Below are positions 26,369 through 35,245 of a stretch of 64,000 bases of DNA, piece by piece (position 1 is the first letter of the stretch; each line of letters opens with the position of its first letter). A program made the position numbers and the translations under genes. This stretch comes from Nocardioides alkalitolerans DSM 16699. Its GTDB lineage: Bacteria; Actinomycetota; Actinomycetes; Propionibacteriales; Nocardioidaceae. The stretch is from positions 682,001 to 746,000 of the forward strand of contig NZ_AUFN01000010.1 in NCBI RefSeq assembly GCF_000426525.1, written 5' to 3'. A model generated the notes under the pieces. It ran no database searches. It was not told the DNA's origin and saw only the letters and a program-made list of their open reading frames with translations.

Positions 26369-26974
26369 TCAGGCCCCGGTCGCCGGGGTGTCGGTCGAGG
26401 AGGTGTCGGCCGACGGGTCCGTCGTGGGGGCGTCGTCCGGGAACGGCGCGACGAGGCCGGGACGGTCGGCGACGACCACGCGGCGGGCCTCGAGGTCGAC
26501 CTCGGGCACGAGCTCGGCGACGAACGGCACGAGCGTGTCGCGGCGGTCGGGCGTGCGGATGCCCAGCAGGTCCTGCGCGGCACCGTGCACCACGGTGGTC
26601 ACCTCGCCGAGGAGGGCACCGTCGAGGTCGTACGCCGCGAGCCCGACGAGCTGGTGGTCGTAGAACTCCTCGGGGTCCTCGGGGCGGTCCCCGAGGTCGA
26701 GCGTGGTGTGGAGCAGCAGCCCACGGACGGTCTCGGCGTCGTTGCGGGTGCCGAGACCCGTGAACCGCACGAGCAGGACACCCTGGTGCCAGCGGCTCGA
26801 CTCGACCTCGATGGTCGTCAGGGTCGAGGCGGACCCGCGCGGGGCCTCGACGCGGAGACGGGCACCGGGTGCGAACCGCCGGTCGGGCTCGTCGGTCCGG
26901 ACGTCGACCGTCACCTCGCCCTTGATGCCGTGCGGCTTACCGACCCGTCCGACGAAGACCTCCACGCTGCTCAC
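26369..26974 (-). CDS. rimM: ribosome maturation factor RimM
   Basis: 201 aa; it assists 30S head assembly and binds S19. The N-terminal barrel shows VFVGRVGKPHGIKGEVTVDVRTDEP, followed by the PRC-barrel region FYDHQLVGLAAYDLDGALLGE and DTLVPFVAELVPEVDLEARR. The Thr/Asp/Ser/Pro tail of 30 residues is extra. The GTG at 26974 fits the family start and has a TACCCT box 7 nt upstream. It forms an operon with trmD. Confidence 0.93.
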   Translation of the reverse strand: MSSVEVFVGRVGKPHGIKGEVTVDVRTDEPDRRFAPGARLRVEAPRGSASTLTTIEVESSRWHQGVLLVRFTGLGTRNDAETVRGLLLHTTLDLGDRPEDPEEFYDHQLVGLAAYDLDGALLGEVTTVVHGAAQDLLGIRTPDRRDTLVPFVAELVPEVDLEARRVVVADRPGLVAPFPDDAPTTDPSADTSSTDTPATGA

Positions 26975-26981
26975 GTCGTGC

Positions 26982-26987
26982 AGGGTA
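26982..26987 (-). promoter_or_regulatory. -10 box, leaderless rimM-trmD
   Basis: TACCCT with 7 nt to the rimM GTG start. It follows directly after the rpsP-KH terminator, so rimM-trmD may be a separate, leaderless unit. Confidence 0.45.
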
Positions 26988-27017
26988 CGGCGCACGCCGG
27001 GGCTGGAGGAAAATGCG

Positions 27018-27053
27018 CGACGGGCGCCACCCCCGGGGGGATGGCGCCCGTCG
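27018..27053 (-). terminator. intrinsic terminator after rpsP-KH
   Basis: CGACGGGCGCCA/TGGCGCCCGTCG, 12 perfect pairs extended by CCCCC/GGGGG, followed after 4 nt by TTTT on the minus strand. It is one of the most convincing rho-independent terminators in the window. It lies inside the otherwise conserved rpsP-KH-rimM-trmD cluster. Confidence 0.75.
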
Positions 27054-27075
27054 TACGACGTGCGGTGCGACCGGG

Positions 27076-27321
27076 TCAGCGGCGGCGGTCGACGTCGACG
27101 AAGTCGACGCGAGCCCCACCACGACCGGCGAGCGCGCTGACCACCGTGCGGAACGCGGTGGCCGTGCGGCCGTTGCGACCGATGACCTTGCCGAGGTCGT
27201 CGGGGTGGACCCGGACCTCGAGCACCGACCCTCGACGCAGCTGCTTGTCCTGCACGGACACGTCGTCCGGGTTGTCGACGACACCCCGGACGAGGTGCTC
27301 CAGCGCCTCGGCGATCATCAT
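27076..27321 (-). CDS. KH-domain RNA-binding protein (KhpA-like)
   Basis: 81 aa consisting of one type-II KH domain. LEHLVRGVVDNPDDVSVQ leads to the nucleic-acid-binding GxxG loop in LGKVIGRNGRTATAFRTVV, and the end is VDFVDVDRRR. Homologues (YlqC/KhpA) bind many RNAs with KhpB. The ATG starts 2 nt after the rpsP stop, so translation is coupled. The conserved place is between rpsP and rimM. Confidence 0.94.
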   Translation of the reverse strand: MMIAEALEHLVRGVVDNPDDVSVQDKQLRRGSVLEVRVHPDDLGKVIGRNGRTATAFRTVVSALAGRGGARVDFVDVDRRR

Positions 27322-27323
27322 GC

Positions 27324-27785
27324 TCAGGCCTCGGAGGAAGCGGTCTCGGCCTCGGCCGGAGCAGCAGCCTCGGCGGGAGCCTCAGCCGGCTCCTCCGACT
27401 TCTTGGCCGACTTCTTCGTCACGGCGGCACCCTTGGGCTCGTTCTGAGCCTCCTTGAGCGCCTCGTTGAAGATCTCGAGCTTGTCGCGCTTGGGCTCCTT
27501 GACCTTCAGGGTGCCCTCGGTGCCCGGCAGGCCCTTGAACTTCTGCCAGTCACCGGTGATCTTCAGCAGCACCTCGACCGCCTCGGTCGGCTGCGCGCCG
27601 ACACCGAGCCAGTACTGGGCCCGGTCGGAGGTGACCTCGATGAACGAGGGCTCCTCCTTCGGGTGGTACTTGCCGATCTCCTCGATGACCCTGCCGTCGC
27701 GCTTCTTGCGGGAGTCGACGACGACGACGCGGTACTGCGGCACCCGGATCTTGCCCAGGCGCTTCAAACGGATCTTGACGGCCAC
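27324..27785 (-). CDS. rpsP: 30S ribosomal protein S16
   Basis: 153 aa. Canonical S16 over the first 95 residues: [39 protein letters not shown] and [17 protein letters not shown] Lys/Ala/Glu-rich extension of about 50 residues follows, ending in APAEA-type units like those of S2. The GTG at 27785 is followed directly by the conserved AVKIRL; GAGGAGACACCAC lies upstream. It heads the rpsP-KH unit with a leader of about 125 nt. Confidence 0.96.
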   Translation of the reverse strand: MAVKIRLKRLGKIRVPQYRVVVVDSRKKRDGRVIEEIGKYHPKEEPSFIEVTSDRAQYWLGVGAQPTEAVEVLLKITGDWQKFKGLPGTEGTLKVKEPKRDKLEIFNEALKEAQNEPKGAAVTKKSAKKSEEPAEAPAEAAAPAEAETASSEA

Positions 27786-27910
27786 GTGGGTGGTGTCTCC
27801 TCGAAATCTTGGATGGTGAGGCCGGACGGTCAGGGTGGGGACCCGGTGTCCGTACCTCCATGGGCGGTCGGTGCGTGGATGAGAGGGGCCACGCACCGCA
27901 CGACTCGACC

Positions 27911-27930
27911 GGTCATTCTGCCAGAGGTCC
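27911..27930 (-). promoter_or_regulatory. CTCTGGCAGAATGACC motif upstream of rpsP
   Basis: Minus strand GGACCTCTGGCAGAATGACC, about 130 nt before the rpsP start. It is near-identical to the rplS element at 25109-25126 and is the only comparable sequence in the 213-nt gap 27786-27998. Confidence 0.45.
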
Positions 27931-27998
27931 GGCGGACGGGCGAATTCACCCGGCCACCGGACCGCACCGGCGTCGAGGCCCCGCGGACGGGGCGTCGG

Positions 27999-29792
27999 TC
28001 AGCTGGCCGTGGAGGCCGCGAGCAGCGCGTCGCGCTCCGCACGACGTGCGCGCTGCTCGACGGGGTCGGGCACCGGCACGGCCGAGACCAACCGCTTCGT
28101 GTACTCCTCCTGCGGGTCGGTCACGATCTGCTGGCTCGTCCCGAGCTCGACGAGCTTGCCGTGGCGCAGCACCGCGATCCGCGAGGCGAGCAGCTCGACG
28201 ACCGCGAGGTCGTGGCTGATGAAGAGGCAGCCGAACCCGTACTGCTGCTGCAGCTCCTGGAACAGCTCGAGCACGCGCGCCTGCACCGAGACGTCGAGCG
28301 CCGAGGTGGGCTCGTCGGCCACGAGCAGCTGGGGCTCGAGCGCCAGGGCGCGGGCGATCCCGACGCGCTGACGCTGACCGCCCGACAGCTCGTGGGGGTA
28401 GCGGTTGCGCATCGAGCGCGGCAGGTGCACCTGGTCGAGCAGCAGCTCGACGCGGTTGCTCAGCTCCTTGCCCCGCAGCCGCTCGTGCAGGTAGAGGGGC
28501 TCGCCGACCGACTCACCGATGGGGATGCGGGGGTTCAGCGAGGACCCCGGGTCCTGGAACACGATGCCGACCCGACGGCGCAGCTCCTGCAGCTCGCGGC
28601 GCTTGGCGTTGGTCATGTCGACGCCGTCGACGCGGAGCCCGCCGCCAGCGATAGGCAGGAGGCCGACCGCCGCACGACCGATGGTCGTCTTGCCCGACCC
28701 CGACTCCCCCACGAGGCCGACGACCTCGCCCTTGGAGACGGTGAAGGTGACGTCGTCGACGGCCCGGAAGACCGGCTGGGAGCCACGCTTGGGGTACTCG
28801 AGCACGAGGTTCGTCAGCTCCAGCACCGGGTCGCCGAGCACGACCCCGTCGACGACCGTGCGCGCCCCGTCGACCTTCACCTTGCTCGCGTGGCGCCCGA
28901 AGTGCGGCACCGCGCTGAGCAGCTGCTGGGTGTAGGGGTGCTGCGGGTTGCCGAAGACGTCGTCGGTCGTGCCGGTCTCGACGATCCGACCGTCCTTCAT
29001 GACGATCATCCGGTCGGCCATGTCGGCCACGACGCCCATGTCGTGCGTGATGAGCACGATGCCCGAGTCGATCCGGTCCTTCAGGTCGGTGATCAGCTTG
29101 AGGATCTCGGCCTGGACCGTCACGTCGAGCGCCGTCGTGGGCTCGTCGGCGATGAGCAGCGTCGGGTCGCACGAGAGCGCCTGGGCGATCATGGCGCGCT
29201 GGCGCTGACCGCCGGAGAGCTGGTGCGGGAACGCGTGGAACCGGCGCTCCGGCTCCGGGATCTCCACGAGCCGCAGCAGCTCGAGCGCGCGCTCCCGGGC
29301 CGCCGAGGGCGACATCACGAAGTGCGTGCGCAGGGCCTCGACGATCTGGAAGCCGATCGGGTAGACCGGGTTCAGCGCCGTCATCGGCTCCTGGAAGATG
29401 ACGGCGATCTCCTTGCCGCGCACCTTCCGCTGGGCCGAGCCGCGGAGACCGAGGATCTCCTTGCCGTTGAGCTTGGCGCTGCCGGTCGCGCGGCCGTTCT
29501 TGGGCAGCAGCCCGAGGAGCGACATCGACGACTGCGTCTTGCCCGAGCCGGACTCGCCCACGATCGCGAGCACCTCGCCCGGCGCGACCGTGTAGGTCAC
29601 GTCGGCGGCGGCGGGGAACCAGGCGTCGTCGACGAAGAACTCCACCGAGAGGTCGGTGACCTCGAGGACGGGCGGGCGACCGTCACCGGCCGCCGTCGTC
29701 CCGGAGGGCTTCGTCAGGCCCACGGACGGCTCGGTCGTGCGCGCGTCGGGGGCCTCCGGGCGGGTGCCGGGGGTCTCGTCGGGGGTGGTCAC
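27999..29792 (-). CDS. peptide-type ABC importer, fused double ATPase
   Basis: 597 aa carrying two ABC domains in one chain, equivalent to DppD plus DppF. Domain 1 shows [35 protein letters not shown] and [13 protein letters not shown]. Domain 2 shows [35 protein letters not shown] and [13 protein letters not shown]. Both have the oligopeptide-type C-terminal extension with [11 protein letters not shown] and [11 protein letters not shown]. It powers import by the DppB/C-like permeases at 30445-33058, though an opposite-strand gene separates it from them. The GTG start has GGAAGGTGACCT upstream. Confidence 0.93.
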   Translation of the reverse strand: MTTPDETPGTRPEAPDARTTEPSVGLTKPSGTTAAGDGRPPVLEVTDLSVEFFVDDAWFPAAADVTYTVAPGEVLAIVGESGSGKTQSSMSLLGLLPKNGRATGSAKLNGKEILGLRGSAQRKVRGKEIAVIFQEPMTALNPVYPIGFQIVEALRTHFVMSPSAARERALELLRLVEIPEPERRFHAFPHQLSGGQRQRAMIAQALSCDPTLLIADEPTTALDVTVQAEILKLITDLKDRIDSGIVLITHDMGVVADMADRMIVMKDGRIVETGTTDDVFGNPQHPYTQQLLSAVPHFGRHASKVKVDGARTVVDGVVLGDPVLELTNLVLEYPKRGSQPVFRAVDDVTFTVSKGEVVGLVGESGSGKTTIGRAAVGLLPIAGGGLRVDGVDMTNAKRRELQELRRRVGIVFQDPGSSLNPRIPIGESVGEPLYLHERLRGKELSNRVELLLDQVHLPRSMRNRYPHELSGGQRQRVGIARALALEPQLLVADEPTSALDVSVQARVLELFQELQQQYGFGCLFISHDLAVVELLASRIAVLRHGKLVELGTSQQIVTDPQEEYTKRLVSAVPVPDPVEQRARRAERDALLAASTAS

Positions 29793-29836
29793 AGGTCACC
29801 TTCCAAGGTCGTGCGGTGGTCTGCAAGGCTGCGGGC

Positions 29837-30436
29837 ATGACGTCGCGCAGCGGGAACGAGCCGGTCGGGGAGCCGAAGGGGACGGCGTACGTCCAGACCT
29901 ACCAGTCCCGCTTCAGCCGGGTGCTCGGCGGAGCGATCGTCGCGGGGGCGCTCGCGTGCCTCGCCTCGATCGGATGGGCCGGCGGGGAGGCCGTGCTCCG
30001 GTACGGCGGCGTGGTCGCGCTCGTCGGGACCGTCGGCTGGCTCGCCTACTGGCGGCCCTACCTGCGCGCCGACGACACGGGCGTCGAGGTGCGCAACCCC
30101 TTCGCGGAGGTGCGGGTGCCGTGGTCCGAGCTGCGCGAGGTCGAGGGCCGGTACGGCGTGCGTCTGCTGACGACCGACGGCCGGTACGACGTGTGGGCCA
30201 CGCCCGCCCCGACCGGCATGCAGCGTGCCCGCAGCCTGGACAGCGAGGCCGCCGTGATGCTGCGCAAGCGCTGGGACCGGGCCGTGGCCCTCGGCCAGGC
30301 CACGCCCGCCGCCCCGACGGGCACCTCGAGCGACGACGTGCCGGTCGGCGCGTGGGAGCGTGACCTCCCCGCCCAGGTGGCCGTGGCCGTGCTCGCCGTG
30401 CTCGCCGTGGCCGGCCCGGTGCTCACCCTGCTGTAG
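29837..30436 (+). CDS. PH-domain membrane protein
   Basis: 199 aa. Two transmembrane helices (VLGGAIVAGALACLASIGWA and AVLRYGGVVALVGTVGWLAYW) are followed by a bacterial PH-like domain with LRADDTGVEVRNPFAEVRVPWSEL and a last hydrophobic helix near the C-terminus. The function of this actinobacterial family is unknown. The ATG at 29837 is preferred over the GTG at 29816. It sits on the opposite strand inside the peptide importer cluster, divergent from the ATPase gene by 44 nt and ending 8 nt from the permease stop. Confidence 0.8.
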   Translation: MTSRSGNEPVGEPKGTAYVQTYQSRFSRVLGGAIVAGALACLASIGWAGGEAVLRYGGVVALVGTVGWLAYWRPYLRADDTGVEVRNPFAEVRVPWSELREVEGRYGVRLLTTDGRYDVWATPAPTGMQRARSLDSEAAVMLRKRWDRAVALGQATPAAPTGTSSDDVPVGAWERDLPAQVAVAVLAVLAVAGPVLTLL

Positions 30437-30444
30437 CGAGGCGG

Positions 30445-31485
30445 TCACTTCGCGGCCTTCGTCTGGCGACCGGCGGCCCGTGCCATGGCCCGGGCCGAGG
30501 GGACCTTCTTCTGGCGGGGGTCGAAGGCGTCACGGACGCCGTCGCCGATGAAGTTGACCGATAGCGCGATCACGATGACGAAGAACCCGGGCCACCAGAA
30601 GAGCCACGGCCGCGTGCGGAACGCCGACTCGTAGTCGGCGACCATCTTGCCGAGCGACACGTCGGGCGACTGGATGCCGAAGCCCAGGTAGCTGAGCGAC
30701 GCCTCCAGGATCACCGCGGCCGACATCAGCAGCGTCGTGTTCACGATGATCACGCCCATGGCGTTCGGGATCATGTGCTTGACGATGATGCGCAGGTCGC
30801 TCGCCCCGGCGACCCGGGCCGCGTCCACGAACTCGCGCTCGCGCAGCGAGAAGAACTCCGCCCGCACGAGCCGGGCGAGGCTGGTCCAGGTGACGGCACC
30901 GAGGATCAGGGCCAGCCAGAACACACCGCCCGCGCCGACCATCTTGCCGAGCACGGCGCCGATGACGATGAGCGGGAACGTGATGATCAGGTCGGTGAAG
31001 CGCATCAGCACCTGGTCGGTCGCGCCGCGGTAGTAGCCCGAGGCGGCGCCGACCGCGATGCCGAGGACGGCGGAGACGATCCCAATGACGAACATGACCA
31101 TCAGGGACGTCTGGGTGCCGAGCATCGTGCGGGCGAAGATGTCGCGGCCGATCTCGTCCTGGCCGAACGGGGCGTCGCCCCAGGCCAGGCCGTCGCCGCC
31201 GAGCCAGGTCGGCAGGCCGAGCGAGGGCGTGCCCCCGTCGTTGAAGAGCGCGTTCTGCTGGTTCGGGCCGAACTTCCACCACCCGGGGATGGGGCCGACG
31301 CCGATGGAGCTGTAGGCGAGCAGCGCCACCATCACGAGGGCGATGAGGCCACCGATCGCCCCGCGGTGCCGGACGAACCGGCGGAAGACGATCTGGCCCT
31401 GCGAGAGGCCCTCGACGTCCTTCAGCTCGAGCGCGTTCTCGATGGGCTCGTCGGGGACGTTCGACGGCGGGGTCTCGACGGTCAT
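30445..31485 (-). CDS. ABC importer permease, DppC type
   Basis: 346 aa with six transmembrane helices; the OppC/DppC N-terminal region RFVRHRGAIGGLIALVMVAL precedes TM1. GQDEIGRDIFARTMLGTQTS is the periplasmic signature, and the ATPase-contacting EAA loop is EREFVDAARVAGASDLRIIV. It forms the channel with the larger DppB-like subunit, for peptides or nickel-type ligands. The ATG is preceded by GGAAGGGGAGAACGC. It lies 46 nt after the DppB gene, in one operon. Confidence 0.93.
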   Translation of the reverse strand: MTVETPPSNVPDEPIENALELKDVEGLSQGQIVFRRFVRHRGAIGGLIALVMVALLAYSSIGVGPIPGWWKFGPNQQNALFNDGGTPSLGLPTWLGGDGLAWGDAPFGQDEIGRDIFARTMLGTQTSLMVMFVIGIVSAVLGIAVGAASGYYRGATDQVLMRFTDLIITFPLIVIGAVLGKMVGAGGVFWLALILGAVTWTSLARLVRAEFFSLREREFVDAARVAGASDLRIIVKHMIPNAMGVIIVNTTLLMSAAVILEASLSYLGFGIQSPDVSLGKMVADYESAFRTRPWLFWWPGFFVIVIALSVNFIGDGVRDAFDPRQKKVPSARAMARAAGRQTKAAK

Positions 31486-31531
31486 GCGTTCTCCCCTTCC
31501 GAGGCGGTGGGACGGTGGGCGGCCGGGCGGC

Positions 31532-33058
31532 TCATGCGTTCACCCGGATCCGCGGGTCGAGCACGGCGTACATGAGGTCGGCGACGAAGTTCGCGACCAC
31601 CGCCAGGATCGCCACGATCAGCAGGTAGGCCATCACCGGGTCGATGATGTTCTTCTCGAGCGAGTCGGCGAAGAGGAATCCCATCCCCCGCCAGCCGAAG
31701 ATCCGCTCCGTGATGACCGCGCCACCGACGAGGGTGATGATGTCGACCGGCACGATCGACGCGAGCGGGATCAGCGCGTTGCGGAAGGCGTGCCGCATGA
31801 TCACGGTCCGCTCCGTGAGGCCCTTGGCCCGGGCGGTGCGCATGTAGTCCTGGTTGAGCACCTCGAGCGTGCTGGCCCGGGAGTACCGGCTGTACGACGC
31901 GAACGAGATCAGCACCAGCGTCACCGTCGGGAGCAGCAGGTGGCCGAAGAGGTCGAGCGTGTTGAGCCAGAACCCCTCGTCGAAGTTCGGGGTGCGCCGG
32001 CCCGACGTCGAGATCGGACGACCCCGGATGAGGCCGTTGTCGACGAAGGAGTCCCACGAGCTCAGCAGGCGGTCGACGAAGAGGAGCATCGCGACCGGTA
32101 CGGCGGTGAGCGCCGCCGTGCGCGCCACGGTCCACTTGTCGGGCCCGCCCCAGACGAGACCCACACCGAGCCCGACCAGCACCGTGAGGACCCCGAGGCC
32201 GATGATGATCAGCCAGTTGACCTCGATGTAGTACCAGACGTAGAGCATCGGGTAGTAGAGGACGACGCCGAGGACGGCGACCGTCAGCGCGGCGTAGAGC
32301 GAGCGTCGGTCACCCAGCCCGGTCGAGAGACCGGTGACGCCGACGGCGATCGCGATGCCCAGGACCGCGACCATGATGATGCCGAGCCCGGGGGTCACGA
32401 AGAAGTCGGTCAGGTCCATGTAGGCGACGGCCACGAGGCCCGCCCCGGCGGCGATGCCGAAGACCTGGAGCCGCTTGCGCGCCGTACCGCCGACGGCGGC
32501 CATCGTGACGATGCCGGAGGCCAGGATCACCACGACGTAGAACCACCAGGCGATGCCCGGCTCGTCGAGGAAGTTGTTGAACTCGATCGCCAGGAACTGC
32601 TTCAGCAGGACGGCGACCCAGAAGGTCGGCAGGGAGTAGAGGAGGAAGGACAGCAGCGTCAGCGAGTAGTCGAAGCCCGAGTACTGGCGCAGCGCGCTGA
32701 CGATGCCGACGAAGACACCGAGCATGATCGCGAGCAGGGCGGCGACGGTCACCAGCTGGAGCGTGGTGGTCACGGCGCCGGAGAGGAGCTCGGTGACCTG
32801 CTGGTTCGTCTGCCAGTTGACGCCCAGGTAGCCGCGCGGGATGCCGGAGAGCCAGTCGAGGTAGCGCAGGAGCACGGGAGTGTTGAGGTCGAGCGCATTG
32901 GTGCGCGACGCGATCAACGCTTCCTTGTTGGGGTCCGTGCTCGCACGCAGGTCTTCGAGCGGATCGATCGCGATGCTCACGAGGACGTACATCACGAGCG
33001 TCGAGATCAGGACGACGAGCGCGGAGGTCAGCAGCCGTCGCGTCAGGAACATGAACAT
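31532..33058 (-). CDS. ABC importer permease, DppB type with large insertion
   Basis: 508 aa, against 310-340 for usual DppB. The N-terminal half is normal: RRLLTSALVVLISTLVMYVL, then LRYLDWLSGIPRGYLGVNWQ and TTTLQLVTVAALLAIMLGVF up to about residue 165. The C-terminal part resumes near residue 345 with LLLPTVTLVLISFASYSRYS and the EAA loop NQDYMRTARAKGLTERTVIM. Between them is an insertion of about 155 residues with five or six extra hydrophobic helices. It works with the DppC-like protein and the solute-binding lipoprotein encoded just upstream. Confidence 0.9.
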   Translation of the reverse strand: MFMFLTRRLLTSALVVLISTLVMYVLVSIAIDPLEDLRASTDPNKEALIASRTNALDLNTPVLLRYLDWLSGIPRGYLGVNWQTNQQVTELLSGAVTTTLQLVTVAALLAIMLGVFVGIVSALRQYSGFDYSLTLLSFLLYSLPTFWVAVLLKQFLAIEFNNFLDEPGIAWWFYVVVILASGIVTMAAVGGTARKRLQVFGIAAGAGLVAVAYMDLTDFFVTPGLGIIMVAVLGIAIAVGVTGLSTGLGDRRSLYAALTVAVLGVVLYYPMLYVWYYIEVNWLIIIGLGVLTVLVGLGVGLVWGGPDKWTVARTAALTAVPVAMLLFVDRLLSSWDSFVDNGLIRGRPISTSGRRTPNFDEGFWLNTLDLFGHLLLPTVTLVLISFASYSRYSRASTLEVLNQDYMRTARAKGLTERTVIMRHAFRNALIPLASIVPVDIITLVGGAVITERIFGWRGMGFLFADSLEKNIIDPVMAYLLIVAILAVVANFVADLMYAVLDPRIRVNA

Positions 33059-33122
33059 CGGGTGAGGACCTCACACGAGAGTTGGGAGTCGGCGCCTCCG
33101 GCCCGGGAGGCGTCGTGGCAGG

Positions 33123-33161
33123 GATCAGGGGCCGCCGGTCGTCGACCGACGGCCCCCGATC
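33123..33161 (-). terminator. stable hairpin between SBP and permease genes
   Basis: Two 19-nt arms pairing with two mismatches around 33142 (GATC-GGGGCCG ... CGGCCCC-GATC). It follows the solute-binding protein stop within the 140-nt spacer. This would reduce read-through and give more binding protein than permease, as in many importers. Confidence 0.55.
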
Positions 33162-33198
33162 ACGGTGCTGCAGGGAGTGTGTCGTCAGGGACGACGGG

Positions 33199-35022
33199 TC
33201 ACTCCGGAACCGACCAGTTCCAGTAGCCGTAGAAGATGGTCGGGTTGAGCGGAGCCGGCTCGACACCCTCGAGGCGGTCGGTGTTCCACGCCGCGACGGA
33301 CGGGAACTGGAACAGCGTCAGACCGTAGGCAGCGTCGAACAGGATCGTGTCGATCTGCGTCTGGATGTCGATCTGCTCGTCCTCGTCGGTCGTGACCGCG
33401 AGCTGGTCGAACAGGGCGTCGACCTCGGGGTCGCTGAAGCCGTTGAGGTTGTTCAGACCGCCCGTGCCGAAGGTCGCCTGCGACTCCGTCACGGCCGTCG
33501 ACGTGGACTGCCAGCCGAAGTACACGGCGTCGTACGTGCCGTCGCCCAGCTTGGAGCCCCAGTCGGCGTTGCGGGCGTCGACCAGGTTGAACCCGGCCTC
33601 GGCCAGCACCGGCTGGATGATGTTGAAGATGTTGTCGCGACGGACGTTGTCGGCGGCGAACATCGTGCGCACGTCGATCGGCGCGGTCACGCCGGCCTCG
33701 GCGAGGATCGCCTGGGCGGCGGCCGGGTCGGACTCGGAGTACTGGTCGGAGCCGTTGTCCGCGATGATCTCGTCGTAGCCGGGCGCACCGGGCGTGATGA
33801 GCTGCGAGTCGCGCACCTCGGCACCGTCCTGGAGCGGGGCGATGAGGCGGTCGATGATGTCCTGGCGCGGGAGCGCGGTCAAGAAGGCCTGGCGCACGGC
33901 GAGGGCGGTCGCCTCGTCACCACCGTAGGTGGCGGGGTCGAACGGACCACCGTTGTTGAACACCAGGTCGAGGTGCTCGTACGTGCCCTCGACGCCGGTC
34001 TCGAGCTCGACGCCGTCGATGCCGCCCAGGGCGTCGACGATGTCGGTCGTGGCCTGCGGGCCCATGAGGTCGACCTCACCGTTCTCCAGCTGCTGGACCT
34101 GGGCGTTCGGGTCCTCGTTCCAGGAGACGGTCACGGTCTCGATGCCCGCGGGGCGCTCGCCGGTGTAGCCGTCGTTCGCCTCCAGCGTGGCGTACTGGCC
34201 GTCGACCATGTCGGTGAGGACGTAGGCGCCGTTGGAGAGGTAGAGCGACGGGTCGTCGGGCAGCTCGGTGAAGTCGTAGCCCGAGTTCCAGAAGTTCGCG
34301 ATCGGCGAGAGTGCCGCGGCGTCCTCGGTGGTGATGGCGTCGACGAGCGCGTCCTTCGCCTCCTGCGGGTCCTCGATGTCGAGGGCCTGCATGGCGGTGA
34401 CGTGGGCGGGGACACCGACGTCGAGCTGGACCTCCCAGTCGGCGAAGGGCTCGCTGTAGGTGAGGGTCAGCGACTTGCCGTCCTCCGAGATCTCGGGGAT
34501 GTCGGTGAAGCCGAGACCGGCCGAGGAGCTGTCGAAGAAGACCGCGCCGTCGTCGAGCACCGGGTAGTTGCTCTCGTCGCGCTCGACGGCGTCCGCCTCG
34601 ACCGTGTTGACGACACCGGAGCCGGCGGCCCAGGCGAGGAGCAGGTCGGAGGCGTCGACGGGCGTGCCGTCGGACCACTCGACGCCGTCGGCGATCGTGT
34701 ACTCGACCGTCAGCGGGTCCTCGCTCAGCAGCTCGTACGAGCCGAACGACTCGTCGGCGATGAGCTCCTGGTTGGCGTCGTAGTAGTTCAGGCCGGAGTT
34801 CATCAGGTACAAGATGATGGAGTTCGCCGTGGCGTTGCCGTTCGACGTGTCCGAGTTGTACGAGTAGAACGGCTGGTTCCAGCCCACCGTGATGGAGGTG
34901 TCGGCGTTGCCGCCGTTGCCGTCGCCGTCACCGCCGTCCTCGTCCTCGGGCGGGGCGCACGCCGCGAGCGCGGCGGCCAGTGCAACCGCTGTCGCGGCCG
35001 CGGTGATTCTCCTGATCTTCAC
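33199..35022 (-). CDS. family 5 solute-binding lipoprotein
   Basis: A 607-aa periplasm-side peptide/nickel-type binding protein. The signal peptide KIRRITAAATAVALAAALAAC ends in a lipobox with Cys at about 21, and an Asp/Gly/Asn-rich linker follows. SBP_bac_5 motifs include EYTIADGVEWSDGTPVDASDLLLAW, NGAYVLTDMVDGQYATLEAN and ALPRQDIIDRL. The substrate is unknown. The GTG at 35022 has GGAGG 6 nt upstream and begins exactly at the signal sequence. It is the first gene of the importer operon. Confidence 0.93.
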   Translation of the reverse strand: MKIRRITAAATAVALAAALAACAPPEDEDGGDGDGNGGNADTSITVGWNQPFYSYNSDTSNGNATANSIILYLMNSGLNYYDANQELIADESFGSYELLSEDPLTVEYTIADGVEWSDGTPVDASDLLLAWAAGSGVVNTVEADAVERDESNYPVLDDGAVFFDSSSAGLGFTDIPEISEDGKSLTLTYSEPFADWEVQLDVGVPAHVTAMQALDIEDPQEAKDALVDAITTEDAAALSPIANFWNSGYDFTELPDDPSLYLSNGAYVLTDMVDGQYATLEANDGYTGERPAGIETVTVSWNEDPNAQVQQLENGEVDLMGPQATTDIVDALGGIDGVELETGVEGTYEHLDLVFNNGGPFDPATYGGDEATALAVRQAFLTALPRQDIIDRLIAPLQDGAEVRDSQLITPGAPGYDEIIADNGSDQYSESDPAAAQAILAEAGVTAPIDVRTMFAADNVRRDNIFNIIQPVLAEAGFNLVDARNADWGSKLGDGTYDAVYFGWQSTSTAVTESQATFGTGGLNNLNGFSDPEVDALFDQLAVTTDEDEQIDIQTQIDTILFDAAYGLTLFQFPSVAAWNTDRLEGVEPAPLNPTIFYGYWNWSVPE

Positions 35023-35138
35023 GAATCCTCCAGATTCATACGTCGTGTCGGCGCACCCCACCCCCGCGGGTGGGACCGAGTGGCGCCACGCCGACGGACG
35101 CTAACCGCAGGGGGGCTCGCGGCACACCCCCCGAGCAC

Positions 35139-35148
35139 GGTCTAGACC
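35139..35148. promoter_or_regulatory. GGTCTAGACC palindrome upstream of the importer operon
   Basis: A perfect 10-bp palindrome 117 nt before the binding-protein start, identical to the one at 22480-22489. It may be an operator of a GntR/DasR-like regulator or part of a promoter (TAGACC). Confidence 0.4.
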
Positions 35149-35245
35149 TTCATCGTTACCCAAGTGAGACGTCCCGTGGCCTGGGCAGACGGCGGGAAGA
35201 CGTACGCCGCCGCGACCGCACCGGGAGACGATCGTGGCGCGCATC

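Noticed and set aside
24260-27457. Very long open frame on the plus strand across rplS-trmD-rimM-rpsP
   Set aside because: It is antisense to well-identified genes. Its composition is the Arg/Gly/Ala-rich pattern of a GC-driven shadow frame. The same holds for long frames opposite rlmN, amtB, smc and recG.
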